DNA of 64,000 nt from Shewanella atlantica (GTDB taxonomy: Bacteria; Pseudomonadota; Gammaproteobacteria; Enterobacterales; Shewanellaceae). Positions 1 to 10,232 of the stretch are shown one piece after another. The notes under the pieces are model-generated. The model made no database searches and was not told the origin of the DNA. It saw nothing but the letters and a program-made list of their open reading frames with translations. The number at the start of each line of letters is the position of its first letter. The stretch's first letter is position 1. Location of the stretch: assembly GCF_003966265.1 (NCBI RefSeq), contig NZ_RXNV01000002.1:124001-188000 (forward strand). Reading direction: 5' to 3'. The position numbers and the translations under genes are program-made.

Positions 1-596
1 GGACCTATAACACAGGTCAACGTCGTGTTCGTAAGGCGCCTAATGTGGCTTTTGATACACCTGGCTCAGTATCTGATGGTCTGAGGACAACGGATGACTT
101 TGACATGTTTAACGGTTCCCCTGTTCGCTATAACTGGGAGTTGATCGGTAAGCAGGAAGTCTATATCCCGTACAATGACTACAAGATACATTCGGATAAG
201 CTAAAGTATGACCAGATCATTCATCCCGGTCACGTGAATCCTGAGTTTGTGCGTTGGGAAAAGCATCGTGTTTGGGTTGTTAAAGCTCAGCTAAAAGAGG
301 GAATGCGTCATATCTATAAGACGCGTACTTTCTACATAGATGAGGACTCATGGCAGGTATCGTTAGCCGATATGTATGATAATCGTGATGAGCTATACCG
401 TGTCGCTGTCGCACATGCTATTAACTATTACGAAGTACCAACACATTGGAGTACGCTCGAGGTCTTCCATGATCTTCAATCCCGTCGTTATATCGCAATG
501 GGACTCGATAATGAAGGCCGTATGTATAATTTTGATGCCAAGCTGAGTGAAGCTAACTTCACCCCTGCTGCGTTAAGACGTGCCGGTATTCGTTAA
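1..596 (+). CDS. DUF1329 family protein, C-terminal part (5' end outside window)
   Basis: The reading frame is open from the window edge (codons begin at base 3) to TAA at 594-596, so the gene starts upstream and only about 197 C-terminal residues are visible. A GTG at 45 is in frame but lies inside the conserved sequence and is not a credible start. The residues (VRYNWELIGKQEVYIPYND, later MRHIYKTRTFYIDEDSW) match the DUF1329 family, whose full members are usually about 450 residues, exported and related to outer-membrane lipoprotein-sorting folds. Family members commonly sit beside DUF1302, YCF48-like and RND/MMPL genes, as here. The exact function is unknown; a role in envelope export or lipid handling is inferred from context. 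Confidence 0.85.
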   Translation, partial: TYNTGQRRVRKAPNVAFDTPGSVSDGLRTTDDFDMFNGSPVRYNWELIGKQEVYIPYNDYKIHSDKLKYDQIIHPGHVNPEFVRWEKHRVWVVKAQLKEGMRHIYKTRTFYIDEDSWQVSLADMYDNRDELYRVAVAHAINYYEVPTHWSTLEVFHDLQSRRYIAMGLDNEGRMYNFDAKLSEANFTPAALRRAGIR

Positions 597-608
597 TTCT
601 TCGATACA

Positions 609-638
609 AAAGGGGCATCGATAGGGTGCCCCTCTATC
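609..638 (+). terminator. Probable terminator hairpin after the DUF1329 gene
   Basis: GGGGCA and TGCCCC arms flank a short loop, followed by a pyrimidine-rich but not pure T tract. It lies in the 58-base gap before the next gene, so it may be only a partial terminator within one operon. Confidence 0.5.
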
Positions 639-654
639 TCTTAAGGAAGTCTGT

Positions 655-1680
655 ATGTTGTTTAGCATGCTTCGATTTGTTTCCGTTTGTTTAATCGCTG
701 CTCTTTTTCTGTCATCTGTTGCCCATGCGAGCGATGCAAACAGTACAAGTAGTCAAATTCAGCCATTAGCCATCGAGTCAATCATCCTCGATATAGCGAC
801 CCAGGGCAGCACTACGGTTGCCGTTGGCGAGCGTGGACATGTTTTCATTTTTGATAGTGAAAAAGAGGGGGGGTGGACGCAAGTTGCAACACCGACAAAT
901 GCCCATCTCACTAAAGCCTTTTTTATCACCCCAAAACTCGGCTGGGCGGTTGGTCATGATGCAACCATTATCCATACCAGAGATGCCGGCCTGACCTGGC
1001 AGTTGCAGATGGGTTCACCTGAGATAGAAAAGCCTTTGATGGATGTTTTCTTTTTTGATGAATCAAATGGTGTAGCTGTAGGTGCTTACGGCTTGTTCTA
1101 TAGAACATCTGATGGTGGTACAACATGGTTAAGCGAGTACCATGAAGAGTTATTGTTTGAGGAAGATATTAGCTACCTTGCCGAATTAAAAGCAGAAGAT
1201 GAGGCGCTCTACCTAAGTGAACGCAGTGCTTTGCTGCCGCACTTTAACCGCATAAATGTACTCTCCAGCGGTCAGCTAATCATGGTCGGTGAACTTGGAT
1301 TGGTTGCCGTTTCCGATAATCAAGGTAAGCAATGGACCAAAGTTGATTTCATCTATGAAGGTTCCCTGTTCAATACGATTCAACTCAATCAAACTATTTT
1401 TGTAATGGGACTTCGAGGTCACATTTTCCAGGCTGATCTTGATTTGGGCAGCTGGAAAGAGGTGATATTACCTGTCAAGTCTACGATTAACGGTGCTTTG
1501 CCGAACAATGATGGCGGGTTAATTTTAGTCGGTAATGCCGGTGTGATAATTGATGTACCCGTTGAGGGAAAGAGTAAGGTTATTCAACAGCGACAGGGAG
1601 AGAATCTCGTTGCGATTAATCAAGATCCACAGGGACATATTTGGGTGGCTGGAACAAAAGGCCTCTTCGAATTAAAATAA
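655..1680 (+). CDS. Exported YCF48-like (BNR-repeat) beta-propeller protein
   Basis: The 341-residue product has a signal peptide (residues 1-25, ending near AHA). It has repeated blade motifs typical of YCF48/BNR propellers: GWAVGHDATIIHTRDAG, GVAVGAYGLFYRTSDGG and VGELGLVAVSDNQGKQW. YCF48 in phototrophs is a photosystem II assembly factor; bacterial relatives are periplasmic proteins of unknown role, often encoded next to an RND/MMPL exporter. Here the exporter begins 16 bases downstream, so the two are probably co-transcribed and the propeller is likely an accessory subunit or substrate-handling partner. The start ATG at 655 has AAGGAAG about 8 bases upstream. Function is inferred from neighbours. 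Confidence 0.85.
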   Translation: MLFSMLRFVSVCLIAALFLSSVAHASDANSTSSQIQPLAIESIILDIATQGSTTVAVGERGHVFIFDSEKEGGWTQVATPTNAHLTKAFFITPKLGWAVGHDATIIHTRDAGLTWQLQMGSPEIEKPLMDVFFFDESNGVAVGAYGLFYRTSDGGTTWLSEYHEELLFEEDISYLAELKAEDEALYLSERSALLPHFNRINVLSSGQLIMVGELGLVAVSDNQGKQWTKVDFIYEGSLFNTIQLNQTIFVMGLRGHIFQADLDLGSWKEVILPVKSTINGALPNNDGGLILVGNAGVIIDVPVEGKSKVIQQRQGENLVAINQDPQGHIWVAGTKGLFELK

Positions 1681-1696
1681 TAATAGGATCGTTAAG

Positions 1697-4015
1697 ATGT
1701 TAGATAAATTGGTTAATGGACTTGAATCCTATCTATTCAGGCATAGAGCATTTGTTATTCTTGTTTTTTTAGTCACGACAGTGTTCTTAGGCTTACAGGC
1801 AAGTAATCTAAAAATGGATGCTGCCTTTATTAAGAACATTCCGCTCAACCATACCTATATGCAGACTTACCTTAAGCACCAAAAACAGTTTGGTGGGGCT
1901 AATAGCATTATGGTTGCGGTTGAAGATACGAGTGGCGATATCTTTAACGAACGTTTCTTCGATGCGCTAAAGAATGTTCACGACCAGCTGTTTTTCATTC
2001 CAGGTGTCGACAGGGCTCAGGTTAAGTCTCTGTTTTCGCCATCGACGCGCTTTACTGAAGTTGTCGAAGATGGGTTTGCGGGAGGCCCGGTTATCCCGGC
2101 AGACTTCTCAACAACAGCTGCCGGACTCACCGTTGTAAGAAATAATATTGAAAAAGCGGGGATTGTAGGAAGACTCATTGCTGAAGATTATTCGGCGGCC
2201 ATGGTGACGGCTCAATTGATGGATTTTGACCCTCAAACGGGTGAGCCATTGGACACTCTCGCATTCGCATCTCAGCTTGAAGAGGAGTTGCGTACTCAAT
2301 ATGAAAATGACGATATAAAAATTCATATTATTGGTTTTGCCAAGATGGCGGGTGATGTTGCCGATGGGGCTAAAGGGGTCGTACTGTTTTTCCTGATAGC
2401 GATCTTAGTAACCGCTGTCATGGTGTATCTATTTTCAAAATCTCTGGTACTGACATTTTTGCCTCTGGCTTGTAGCTTAATCGCCGTGATCTGGCAATTA
2501 GGGTTACTAACCGTGGTAGGGTTTGGTTTAGACCCTATGTCGATTTTGATCCCCTTCCTTGTCTTTGCTATCGGTGTGAGTCATAGCGTACAGATGATCA
2601 ACGCAGTCAGACGTAGAGTGGCCGATGGCAAGTCTACTAAATCGGCTGCAGCCTCAGCGTTCAGGAGTTTGTTGATACCCGGTGGAATCGCGCTCTTGTC
2701 CGACACTGTTGGTTTCCTTACCTTGTTAGCTATCGATATTGGAATTATTCGGGAGTTGGCGATATCGGCTTCTTTAGGTGTCGGTGTCATCATTCTTACC
2801 AACTTGATTCTACTGCCTCTGGTTATCTCATATACCCAGGTTACGCCACCGAAAAGGTCTCACGACCCTTCTAATGATGGAATAAACCACATCTGGAAGA
2901 AGCTGTCGGCATTTGCAACGACTAAATATGCTATTTGGGTGTTGGTTATCACCACAGGCCTCTACGCGCTGGGTGCTCAACAAGCTAGCCTGATGAAAGT
3001 GGGCGATCTGCAAGGTGGCGCGCCTGCACTCCATTTTGACTCACGCTATAATCAGGATACTTTTTATATCACTGATAACTTCTCAATTACTACCGATGTT
3101 ATGACAGTGATTGTAGAAGCCTTTCCTGAAGCTTGTACCTATCATTCAGTCTTAACGGAAATTGATGAATTTGAATGGCTGGTAGGTAATACACCAGGTG
3201 TTGAAGCGACCGCAAGCTTAGCGTCTGTTGCGAAACGCGTTAATGCCGGTTTCAATGAGGGTAATCCTAAGTGGCAGGTGCTGCCGCGCACGACGGCGAG
3301 TCTGGTGCAGGCGGTTGGCCGAGTTCCGACCACATCGGGTCTGCTCAATGGTGATTGTTCTGTCATGCCTGTTTATCTGTTCTTACAAGATCACAAGGCA
3401 GAAACCATTGAATTGGTCATCGATAAAGTTAAAACTCTGTCAGCTGAAATGGACTCGGAAAAACTCAAGTTTAAGCTGGCTTCAGGCCCTGTCGGTGTCA
3501 TGGCGGCAACTAATGAGGCTGTGGCAGAAGCACAGCTACCTATGATGCTGTATGTGTATGGTGCGGTCTTTATCCTCTGTTTACTCAGCTTTAGATCACT
3601 ACGGGCTACCGTATCTGTGGTACTGCCGCTTTATGTTGTGTCAACGTTAGCTCAGGCACTGATGACACTGCTTGATATCGGTTTGGCTGTAAGTACTCTG
3701 CCTGTTATCGCCTTAGGGGTTGGTATCGGTGTCGATTACGGCATCTATATTCTTTCTACTATGGCTGTGAGGCTCAGAGATGGCATGCCGGTACAGGAAG
3801 CGTATTATGAAGCGTTGGTTGAAAGGGGAAGCGCGGTTATATTCACAGGCCTTACATTAGCGATTGGCGTGAGCACCTGGTTCTTCTCGGCACTTAAGTT
3901 TCAAATGGATATGGGGATCCTGCTGACATTTATGTTTTTAGTGAATATGTTAGGAGCCATAATTATTTTACCTGCGATAGGGGCATTTTTCTGGCGAAAA
4001 CCCAAAGCGTTATAG
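1697..4015 (+). CDS. RND superfamily exporter, MMPL type
   Basis: This 772-residue inner-membrane protein has two homologous halves. Each half has one transmembrane helix, a periplasmic loop of about 180-190 residues, then five clustered helices (roughly residues 15-35 and 226-385; 410-430 and 615-765). This is the MMPL/HAE3 layout of proton-driven RND exporters. The GVGIGVDYGIYILS segment near residue 680 is the usual conserved TM motif. Together with the upstream YCF48-like and DUF1329 genes it forms a recurrent cluster in gammaproteobacteria thought to move lipids or hydrophobic compounds to the outer membrane. The substrate is unknown. A hairpin terminator ends the unit. Confidence 0.9.
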   Translation: MLDKLVNGLESYLFRHRAFVILVFLVTTVFLGLQASNLKMDAAFIKNIPLNHTYMQTYLKHQKQFGGANSIMVAVEDTSGDIFNERFFDALKNVHDQLFFIPGVDRAQVKSLFSPSTRFTEVVEDGFAGGPVIPADFSTTAAGLTVVRNNIEKAGIVGRLIAEDYSAAMVTAQLMDFDPQTGEPLDTLAFASQLEEELRTQYENDDIKIHIIGFAKMAGDVADGAKGVVLFFLIAILVTAVMVYLFSKSLVLTFLPLACSLIAVIWQLGLLTVVGFGLDPMSILIPFLVFAIGVSHSVQMINAVRRRVADGKSTKSAAASAFRSLLIPGGIALLSDTVGFLTLLAIDIGIIRELAISASLGVGVIILTNLILLPLVISYTQVTPPKRSHDPSNDGINHIWKKLSAFATTKYAIWVLVITTGLYALGAQQASLMKVGDLQGGAPALHFDSRYNQDTFYITDNFSITTDVMTVIVEAFPEACTYHSVLTEIDEFEWLVGNTPGVEATASLASVAKRVNAGFNEGNPKWQVLPRTTASLVQAVGRVPTTSGLLNGDCSVMPVYLFLQDHKAETIELVIDKVKTLSAEMDSEKLKFKLASGPVGVMAATNEAVAEAQLPMMLYVYGAVFILCLLSFRSLRATVSVVLPLYVVSTLAQALMTLLDIGLAVSTLPVIALGVGIGVDYGIYILSTMAVRLRDGMPVQEAYYEALVERGSAVIFTGLTLAIGVSTWFFSALKFQMDMGILLTFMFLVNMLGAIIILPAIGAFFWRKPKAL

Positions 4016-4021
4016 GGATAG

Positions 4022-4045
4022 AGGGAGCTTCGGCTCCCTTTTTTA
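4022..4045 (+). terminator. Rho-independent terminator after the MMPL gene
   Basis: A 7-bp stem AGGGAGC/GCTCCCT with a TTCG tetraloop is followed by six T residues, just past the stop codon at 4015. Confidence 0.9.
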
Positions 4046-4189
4046 TTGCCGATATTTTGCATAGTTACGCTTGATTGCCGATTGTTTTTTCATCTTTAGT
4101 ACAAAAATAGCGCTATTACTGGTTTCGCAGAGGATCTACCACTAAAATAACACTCGAAAAATGGCAAGTTTAGTAATAGACTTCCCGCA

Positions 4190-4201
4190 TGACCTAGGTC
4201 A
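4190..4201. promoter_or_regulatory. Perfect 12-bp palindrome upstream of the NAD-GDH gene
   Basis: TGACCTAGGTCA is a perfect inverted repeat 80 bases before the start codon. A related half, GGACCGGTCA, follows at about 4211-4220. The position suits an operator, but the regulator is not identified. Confidence 0.4.
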
Positions 4202-4280
4202 CATTATCCGGACCGGTCATTTGTACAAGCATCCCAAAAATTATAAAAGCGCTGCCATAGACCCTTAAGGAAACAGCAAC

Positions 4281-7200
4281 ATGGCCTTGAAAGATGCAAT
4301 GCCTTCAGTACTACTCGAAAATGTAGTTAATCTAATTCACTCTAAAGTTCCTCATACACAATCAAAACAAGTAGAGCAGCTTGCGGCTTGCCTTTATGCT
4401 CACATGTCCAAAGACGATCTCAATGCACGTAATGACAGTGATCTTTATGGTGCGGTTTTAAGTTTATGGAATTCGGCAAACGTCACCCCAAAGGGGGAGT
4501 CTCATATTCGGGTATTTAACCCTAGCCAGTCAAAGCATGGTTGGCAGTCGACTCACTCGATCATTGAAGTTATTCAGCCCGATATGCCTTTCTTAGTTGA
4601 CTCTGTCGGTATGGCACTCAACCGAATTGGTATCACTGCCCACGCAATCTTGCATACTCCTCTCTCAATTAAAAGAACGAAAGGGATGATCACGCAGGTT
4701 CACTACGGCGATGAAGGTGGCGATAAACTTGAAAAGGTTGCCGTGTTCCTGATTGAAATTGATCGACAGAGCAGTGACAAAGATATCAAGCAGTTAGAGA
4801 AAGAAATTGAATCCGTATTGGGTGATGTTGCAGCGTCTGTAGGCGACTGGGACATGATGTCTGCCAAATTAGCAGAGACCATTAAAGAGCTTGATACTCG
4901 CCCGTATCCGGGTCATAAGAGTGAGCTTGAAGAAGCGACTAATTTCCTGAAGTATCTTAATGATCACCATTTTACCCTATTAGGTTACCGCAGATATGAT
5001 CTACATAAGGTTGAAGGAGATTTAGAGCTTATTCCAGATTCTTCAACGAGTCTGGGACTGATGAATATTCCGGGTAAGCCAAAGCCTGAGACCGGATTAC
5101 TCATCTCAAAGTTATCGGAAAGTGCGCGGAAAGAAGCGTTAGATAACAGCTTGCTGGTATTGACCAAAAGTAGTGAAAAGAGTCGTGTTCACCGTCCGGC
5201 CTATGTCGATTACGTTGGCGTTAAGCGTTTTGATGAAAAAGGCAACGTTATTGGTGAAGATAGATTCTTAGGCCTCTACGCTTCTCACCTCTATAATCGT
5301 AGCCCGCGTGAAATTCCGCTGTTAGCCGAAAAAATTCAGCGAGTGCTTGACCGCTCAGGTTTGACGCCGAGCTCTCATGACTATAAAGCCTTGATGCATA
5401 TCCTGGAGACATTACCCCGTGATGAACTTATTCAGGGAAATGTTGAACAGCTCGCCCATGTCGCTCATGGTGTGCTGGAGATGCAAGATAGAGATAAGCT
5501 GAAATTGTTTGTACGCAAAGATGGTTTCGGTCGCTTCCTCTCTTGTTTGGTCTATGTCTCTAAAGACAGATATAACACTAAACTTCGTGAAGATACTCAG
5601 CGAATTCTGGGTCAGCACTTCAATAGTGACTCTGAAGTTGAATTTACAACATACTTTTCAGAATCAACGCTCGCGCGAACTCATTACATAGTGAAAGTCG
5701 ATAATAATAATATGGATGTGGATGTGGCTGCCATCGAAAACAATTTAATTGAAGCTGCTCGCTCTTGGGAAGATAAACTCAATGATGCATTGAGTAGTGC
5801 ACAGGGTGAAGAGTTAGGTAAGAGTCTTAGTAAGCGTTATATCAATGCCTTTCCTCGCAGTTATAAAGAGGATGTACTGCCAAGCTCTGCAGTTGTTGAT
5901 ATTCAGCATCTTGAATCTCTGGATGATGATTTGCAACTTGGGATGCTGTTCTATCAGCCACAAGAAACTGCACTTAACAACAGTAAAGTTCGTCTAAAGC
6001 TGTTCCATAAAGATGAGCCCATTCATCTGTCTGATGTGTTACCTATGCTGGAAAACTTCGGTCTAAGGGTGATCAATGAACGTCCTTATGAACTGAAGAC
6101 GGCAGATGGCGCAACCTATTGGATCCTCGATTTCTTGATGACAGTGCAGGGCACCTCAACGCAGAATATCGCCGATAGTCAACTTAGGTTCCAAACTGCT
6201 CTATCTGAAGTGTGGAGAAAGAAACTTGAAGATGACGGCTTTAACCGATTAGTGTTGGCTACAGGCCTTGGTGGTAGAGAAGTCTCGGTTTTACGTGCCT
6301 ATGCGAAGTATATGCGCCAGATCGATGCAACCTTCAGCCAAGCTTATATCGAGGAGACATTTACTCGCTACCCTCAGATAGCAGACTTTCTGGTTAAGAT
6401 GTTTATTCGCAAGTTTAACCCGAAACTTAAGACACGCACGCTGAGTAAGTTTGTTGAACAGATCGATCTGCGTTTGGAAGATGTATCCAGTCTCGATGAT
6501 GACAGAATCATTCGTCGCTATTTAGATCTTATCAATGCCACGCTGAGAACGAACTTCTATCAGGTTAGCGAAACGGGTGTAGAGAAAGCGTATCTTTCAT
6601 TCAAATTTGCACCGGAAGAGATCCCTGAGATGCCTCGTCCTCTGCCTAAATTTGAGATTTTTGTCTATTCACCAAGAGTCGAGGGTGTACACCTACGTGG
6701 TGGTAAAGTCGCGCGTGGTGGACTTCGTTGGTCTGACCGTCGTGAAGATTTCCGTACTGAAGTATTGGGTCTTGTTAAAGCACAGCAAGTTAAAAATACC
6801 GTGATTGTACCGGTTGGTGCTAAAGGTGGTTTTGTTTGTAAGCAATTGCCGACAGAGGGAGGGCGTGAAGCCTTCTTTACCGAAGGTCAAGAGTGCTACC
6901 GCCTGTTTATTCGCGGTTTATTAGATATCTCAGACAATATTATCAATGGGGAAGTGGTGCCGCCTGCGAACGTTGTTCGTCATGACGAAGATGACCCTTA
7001 CTTAGTTGTCGCGGCCGATAAAGGCACCGCAACCTTCTCTGATATCGCTAATAGTATCTCCGAGGAGTATAACTTCTGGTTGGGTGATGCCTTTGCTTCT
7101 GGTGGTAGTAATGGCTATGACCACAAGAAGATGGGGATCACGGCTCGAGGTGCCTGGGAGTCTGTTAAACGTCATTTCCGTGAGATAGGTATCGATTGCC

Positions 7201-9125
7201 AGACAACTGATTTTACCTGTTTGGCAGTGGGTGATATGGCCGGAGATGTATTCGGCAACGGTATGTTGTTATCTGAACATACTCGTTTGATCACAGCCTT
7301 TAACCATATGCATATCTTTATTGACCCTAATCCTGATGCTGCATCAAGTTATAAAGAGCGGGCGCGATTATTTGAACTCCCTCGTTCAAGTTGGGAGGAC
7401 TACAACAAGGAGCTTATTTCTAAAGGCGGGGGTATATTCCTGCGCTCGGCTAAGAAGATCTCTTTGACACCAGAAATGAAGAAGATGCTGGAAACTAAGA
7501 AAGCATCGATGACACCAACTGAGTTGTTGAAAGAGCTTCTTAAGATGAAGGTCGATCTTATCTGGAATGGTGGTATCGGCACTTATGTTAAGGCGTCGGA
7601 CGAAACTCATGCTGAAGTTGGAGACCGCGCCAATGATGCACTTCGTGTCAATGGTAATGAAGTTCAGGCGAGAATTATCGGTGAAGGCGGTAACTTAGGC
7701 TGTACTCAGCTTGGTCGTATCGAGTATGCCGGCAACGGCGGACGCATGAACACGGATTTCGTCGACAATGTTGGTGGCGTTGACTGTTCTGATAATGAGG
7801 TCAACATTAAAATCTTACTGAATGCATTAGTTGCTGACGGTGAGATGACGCTGAAACAGCGTAATCGCCTCTTAATTGAGATGACTGATGAAGTGGGACG
7901 CATTGTCCTACAAGACTGTAAGGATCAAACCAGAACCATTTCAGTAACTCAGGTTCGGGGTGCAGAACAACTAAAAGAGCAGATCCGTTTTATTCATTAT
8001 CTTGAAAAAGACGGTAAGTTGGACAGAGGCCTGGAGTTCATACCGTCAGATGATGAACTTGCGGAGCGACTCGCTAATGGTAAAGCATTAACTCGTCCGG
8101 AGCTTTCTGTACTGGTTGCCTATTCGAAAATGGTGTTAAAAGAGCAATTGATAACGCCGGAAATTACCGATGACCCTTTCCTGAGTCAGCTGCTGATCGC
8201 CTATTTCCCACAACAGTTACAAGAGAAGTACAGCGACCGTATGGTAGCTCATCCCCTGCGTGCGGAAATTATTGCCACATCACTCGCTAATGAGCTTGTG
8301 AATGATTTGGGCCTTAATTTTGTTCAACGTATGCAAGATGAGACCGGTGCCTCAGTAGCTGAAGCTGCTATTTGTTATACTATGGCACGTGAAGTGTTTG
8401 GTTTATATGATTTAACCAAAGAGATCACTGCATTAAATGGAGTTATTCCTGCGGTTGTTCAGGGGGAGATGTTACATCAGATCCGCCGTAATATTCGTCG
8501 TGCTTGTCGTTGGTTCCTACGCCACCGCAATCGCAGCCAGACTATTGAACAAACTGTAGCGTTTTATGCTCCTGTATTCGCTGACTTAAAGGCGAATGTG
8601 CACAATTATATGGTCGAAGATGAGGTGAATGCTATACGTTCAGAAATTGCCGCTTTAGTTAAAGAGGGCGTTACTGAAGACGTTGCGACTCATGTTGTTA
8701 ATATGAGTACCTTATTCTCTGCACTGGATATATCACAAATTGCTGAACTTGAAGACAAGTCAGTTGCCTTGGTTGCTGAGACGTACTTCAAGTTAGGTGC
8801 AAGAGTTGAGTTACACTGGTTCTTAGATCAGATTAGTGCTCAGCCGGTAGCGAATCATTGGCAAGCGCTCGCAAGAGCGGCCTTTAGAGAAGAGTTAGAC
8901 TGGCAGCAACGTTCATTGAGTTCAGTCGTACTTCGTGCCTGTACAGATACCTGTGATGCAGAAGCCATTATCACGCAGTGGATCGACTCCAATGAGGGCT
9001 TGTTGGAGAGATGGTTCCACATGCTTGCAGACTTTAAGACTTCGCAGATCCATGAGTTTGCAAAGTTCTCGGTCGCATTACGTGAACTAAACCTTTTGAT
9101 ACTTCATTGTGAAGGTCAAAAGTAA
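4281..9125 (+). CDS. gdhB: NAD-specific glutamate dehydrogenase, large (180 kDa) type
   Basis: The 1614-residue product matches the large L-GDH180 class in length and sequence. It has a long N-terminal regulatory region with ACT-like segments (about 1-700), a catalytic core and a helical C-terminal region. Core motifs seen include RGGLRWSDRREDFRTE, K848-GGF of the glutamate-binding region, and GDMAGDVFGNGM (about 984-994). The enzyme oxidatively deaminates glutamate to 2-oxoglutarate with NAD+, feeding amino-acid carbon into the TCA cycle. It stands alone: a terminator precedes it and another follows. AAGGAAACAGCAAC precedes the ATG. Regulation may involve the palindrome at 4190-4201. Confidence 0.97.
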   Translation: MALKDAMPSVLLENVVNLIHSKVPHTQSKQVEQLAACLYAHMSKDDLNARNDSDLYGAVLSLWNSANVTPKGESHIRVFNPSQSKHGWQSTHSIIEVIQPDMPFLVDSVGMALNRIGITAHAILHTPLSIKRTKGMITQVHYGDEGGDKLEKVAVFLIEIDRQSSDKDIKQLEKEIESVLGDVAASVGDWDMMSAKLAETIKELDTRPYPGHKSELEEATNFLKYLNDHHFTLLGYRRYDLHKVEGDLELIPDSSTSLGLMNIPGKPKPETGLLISKLSESARKEALDNSLLVLTKSSEKSRVHRPAYVDYVGVKRFDEKGNVIGEDRFLGLYASHLYNRSPREIPLLAEKIQRVLDRSGLTPSSHDYKALMHILETLPRDELIQGNVEQLAHVAHGVLEMQDRDKLKLFVRKDGFGRFLSCLVYVSKDRYNTKLREDTQRILGQHFNSDSEVEFTTYFSESTLARTHYIVKVDNNNMDVDVAAIENNLIEAARSWEDKLNDALSSAQGEELGKSLSKRYINAFPRSYKEDVLPSSAVVDIQHLESLDDDLQLGMLFYQPQETALNNSKVRLKLFHKDEPIHLSDVLPMLENFGLRVINERPYELKTADGATYWILDFLMTVQGTSTQNIADSQLRFQTALSEVWRKKLEDDGFNRLVLATGLGGREVSVLRAYAKYMRQIDATFSQAYIEETFTRYPQIADFLVKMFIRKFNPKLKTRTLSKFVEQIDLRLEDVSSLDDDRIIRRYLDLINATLRTNFYQVSETGVEKAYLSFKFAPEEIPEMPRPLPKFEIFVYSPRVEGVHLRGGKVARGGLRWSDRREDFRTEVLGLVKAQQVKNTVIVPVGAKGGFVCKQLPTEGGREAFFTEGQECYRLFIRGLLDISDNIINGEVVPPANVVRHDEDDPYLVVAADKGTATFSDIANSISEEYNFWLGDAFASGGSNGYDHKKMGITARGAWESVKRHFREIGIDCQTTDFTCLAVGDMAGDVFGNGMLLSEHTRLITAFNHMHIFIDPNPDAASSYKERARLFELPRSSWEDYNKELISKGGGIFLRSAKKISLTPEMKKMLETKKASMTPTELLKELLKMKVDLIWNGGIGTYVKASDETHAEVGDRANDALRVNGNEVQARIIGEGGNLGCTQLGRIEYAGNGGRMNTDFVDNVGGVDCSDNEVNIKILLNALVADGEMTLKQRNRLLIEMTDEVGRIVLQDCKDQTRTISVTQVRGAEQLKEQIRFIHYLEKDGKLDRGLEFIPSDDELAERLANGKALTRPELSVLVAYSKMVLKEQLITPEITDDPFLSQLLIAYFPQQLQEKYSDRMVAHPLRAEIIATSLANELVNDLGLNFVQRMQDETGASVAEAAICYTMAREVFGLYDLTKEITALNGVIPAVVQGEMLHQIRRNIRRACRWFLRHRNRSQTIEQTVAFYAPVFADLKANVHNYMVEDEVNAIRSEIAALVKEGVTEDVATHVVNMSTLFSALDISQIAELEDKSVALVAETYFKLGARVELHWFLDQISAQPVANHWQALARAAFREELDWQQRSLSSVVLRACTDTCDAEAIITQWIDSNEGLLERWFHMLADFKTSQIHEFAKFSVALRELNLLILHCEGQK

Positions 9126-9141
9126 ACAATAATAATTAAAT

Positions 9142-9168
9142 AGCCCTGGCAAATGCCGGGGCTTTTTT
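9142..9168 (+). terminator. Rho-independent terminator after the GDH gene
   Basis: AGCCCTGGCA/TGCCGGGGCT arms, with one G-T pair, are followed by six Ts. It lies between the GDH stop and pyrD. Confidence 0.9.
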
Positions 9169-9184
9169 CGGTCTAGGAGAAAAC

Positions 9185-10204
9185 ATGTTTTACAAAATCG
9201 CTCAAAAAGTCATGTTTCAGATGGATCCTGAGAAGGCGCATCATTTTGCTATAGCAAGTCTTAAGGCAACAGCGAATACACCTTTAGATTGTTTTTATGC
9301 GCAAAAGTTTACTCAAGCCCCTGTTGAGTTTATGGGAGTGACTTTTCCTAACCCTGTTGGTTTGGCTGCGGGGATGGATAAAGATGGCGAGTGCATAGAT
9401 GGCTTTCATGCGATGGGATTTGGTCATATTGAAGTAGGAACTGTCACCCCCAGACCACAACCGGGTAATGACCTGCCACGTTTGTTTCGATTAAAGCCCG
9501 CAAAAGCGATTATCAATAGAATGGGTTTTAACAACAAGGGTGTTGATAATCTGGTTGCTAATTTGAAAGCTGCGAAGTCTGGTGCCTTGGTTGGCGTTAA
9601 TATTGGTAAGAACAAAGACACGCCAGTAGAGCAGGGTAAAGAGGATTATCTTATCTGTATGGAGAAGGTTTATGAATATTCGGCATATATTGCTGTCAAT
9701 ATCTCATCTCCTAATACTCCGGGACTCCGTAGTTTACAATATGGTGATCTGCTCGATGATCTATTGGGATCATTAAAAGCTAAACAGAAAGATCTTGCTG
9801 AGAAACATGGTAAGTATGTTCCGATCGCTCTTAAAATAGCGCCTGATCTGTCATCAGAAGAGATTGAGAAAATCGCTGATTCACTGATCAGAAATCAATT
9901 TGACGGTGCTATAGCAACGAACACTACTCTCAGTCGCGATGGTGTCAGCGGTTTAATGAACTCCAATGAAGCGGGTGGATTAAGTGGTAAGCCATTAAAT
10001 TCATTATCTACAGCGGTGATTAAACAGTTAGCTGATTGCTTAAAAGGTGAGATACCGATCATTGGTGTAGGTGGAATTAATACCGCTTCAGATGCTTTAG
10101 ATAAACTGGATGCCGGTGCACAAATGGTGCAAATATATTCAGGATTTATCTATCAGGGACCTAAATTAATCCAAGATATTGTTGAGGCTTATAGGGCTAG
10201 ATAA
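9185..10204 (+). CDS. pyrD: Dihydroorotate dehydrogenase (quinone), class 2
   Basis: This 339-residue enzyme oxidises dihydroorotate to orotate, the fourth step of pyrimidine synthesis, passing electrons to membrane quinone. The N-terminal helical extension ([19 protein letters not shown]) is the membrane-associating region specific to class 2. Visible motifs are [25 protein letters not shown] and [11 protein letters not shown]; the last holds the catalytic serine of class 2 enzymes. Length matches the E. coli enzyme. GGTCTAGGAGAAAAC gives a good ribosome binding site before ATG. It neighbours zapC, as in enterobacteria. Confidence 0.97.
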   Translation: MFYKIAQKVMFQMDPEKAHHFAIASLKATANTPLDCFYAQKFTQAPVEFMGVTFPNPVGLAAGMDKDGECIDGFHAMGFGHIEVGTVTPRPQPGNDLPRLFRLKPAKAIINRMGFNNKGVDNLVANLKAAKSGALVGVNIGKNKDTPVEQGKEDYLICMEKVYEYSAYIAVNISSPNTPGLRSLQYGDLLDDLLGSLKAKQKDLAEKHGKYVPIALKIAPDLSSEEIEKIADSLIRNQFDGAIATNTTLSRDGVSGLMNSNEAGGLSGKPLNSLSTAVIKQLADCLKGEIPIIGVGGINTASDALDKLDAGAQMVQIYSGFIYQGPKLIQDIVEAYRAR

Positions 10205-10232
10205 AAAATAGATCCTTTCAGGATCTATTTTT
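10205..10232 (+). terminator. Rho-independent terminator after pyrD
   Basis: AAATAGATCCT and AGGATCTATTT arms flank a TTC loop, followed by Ts. The stem contains two GATC sites of the cluster at 10211-10265. Confidence 0.85.

Noticed and set aside
778..975. Minus-strand open frame inside the YCF48-like gene
   Set aside because: It is wholly within a gene with signal peptide and repeats on the plus strand and has no recognisable features.
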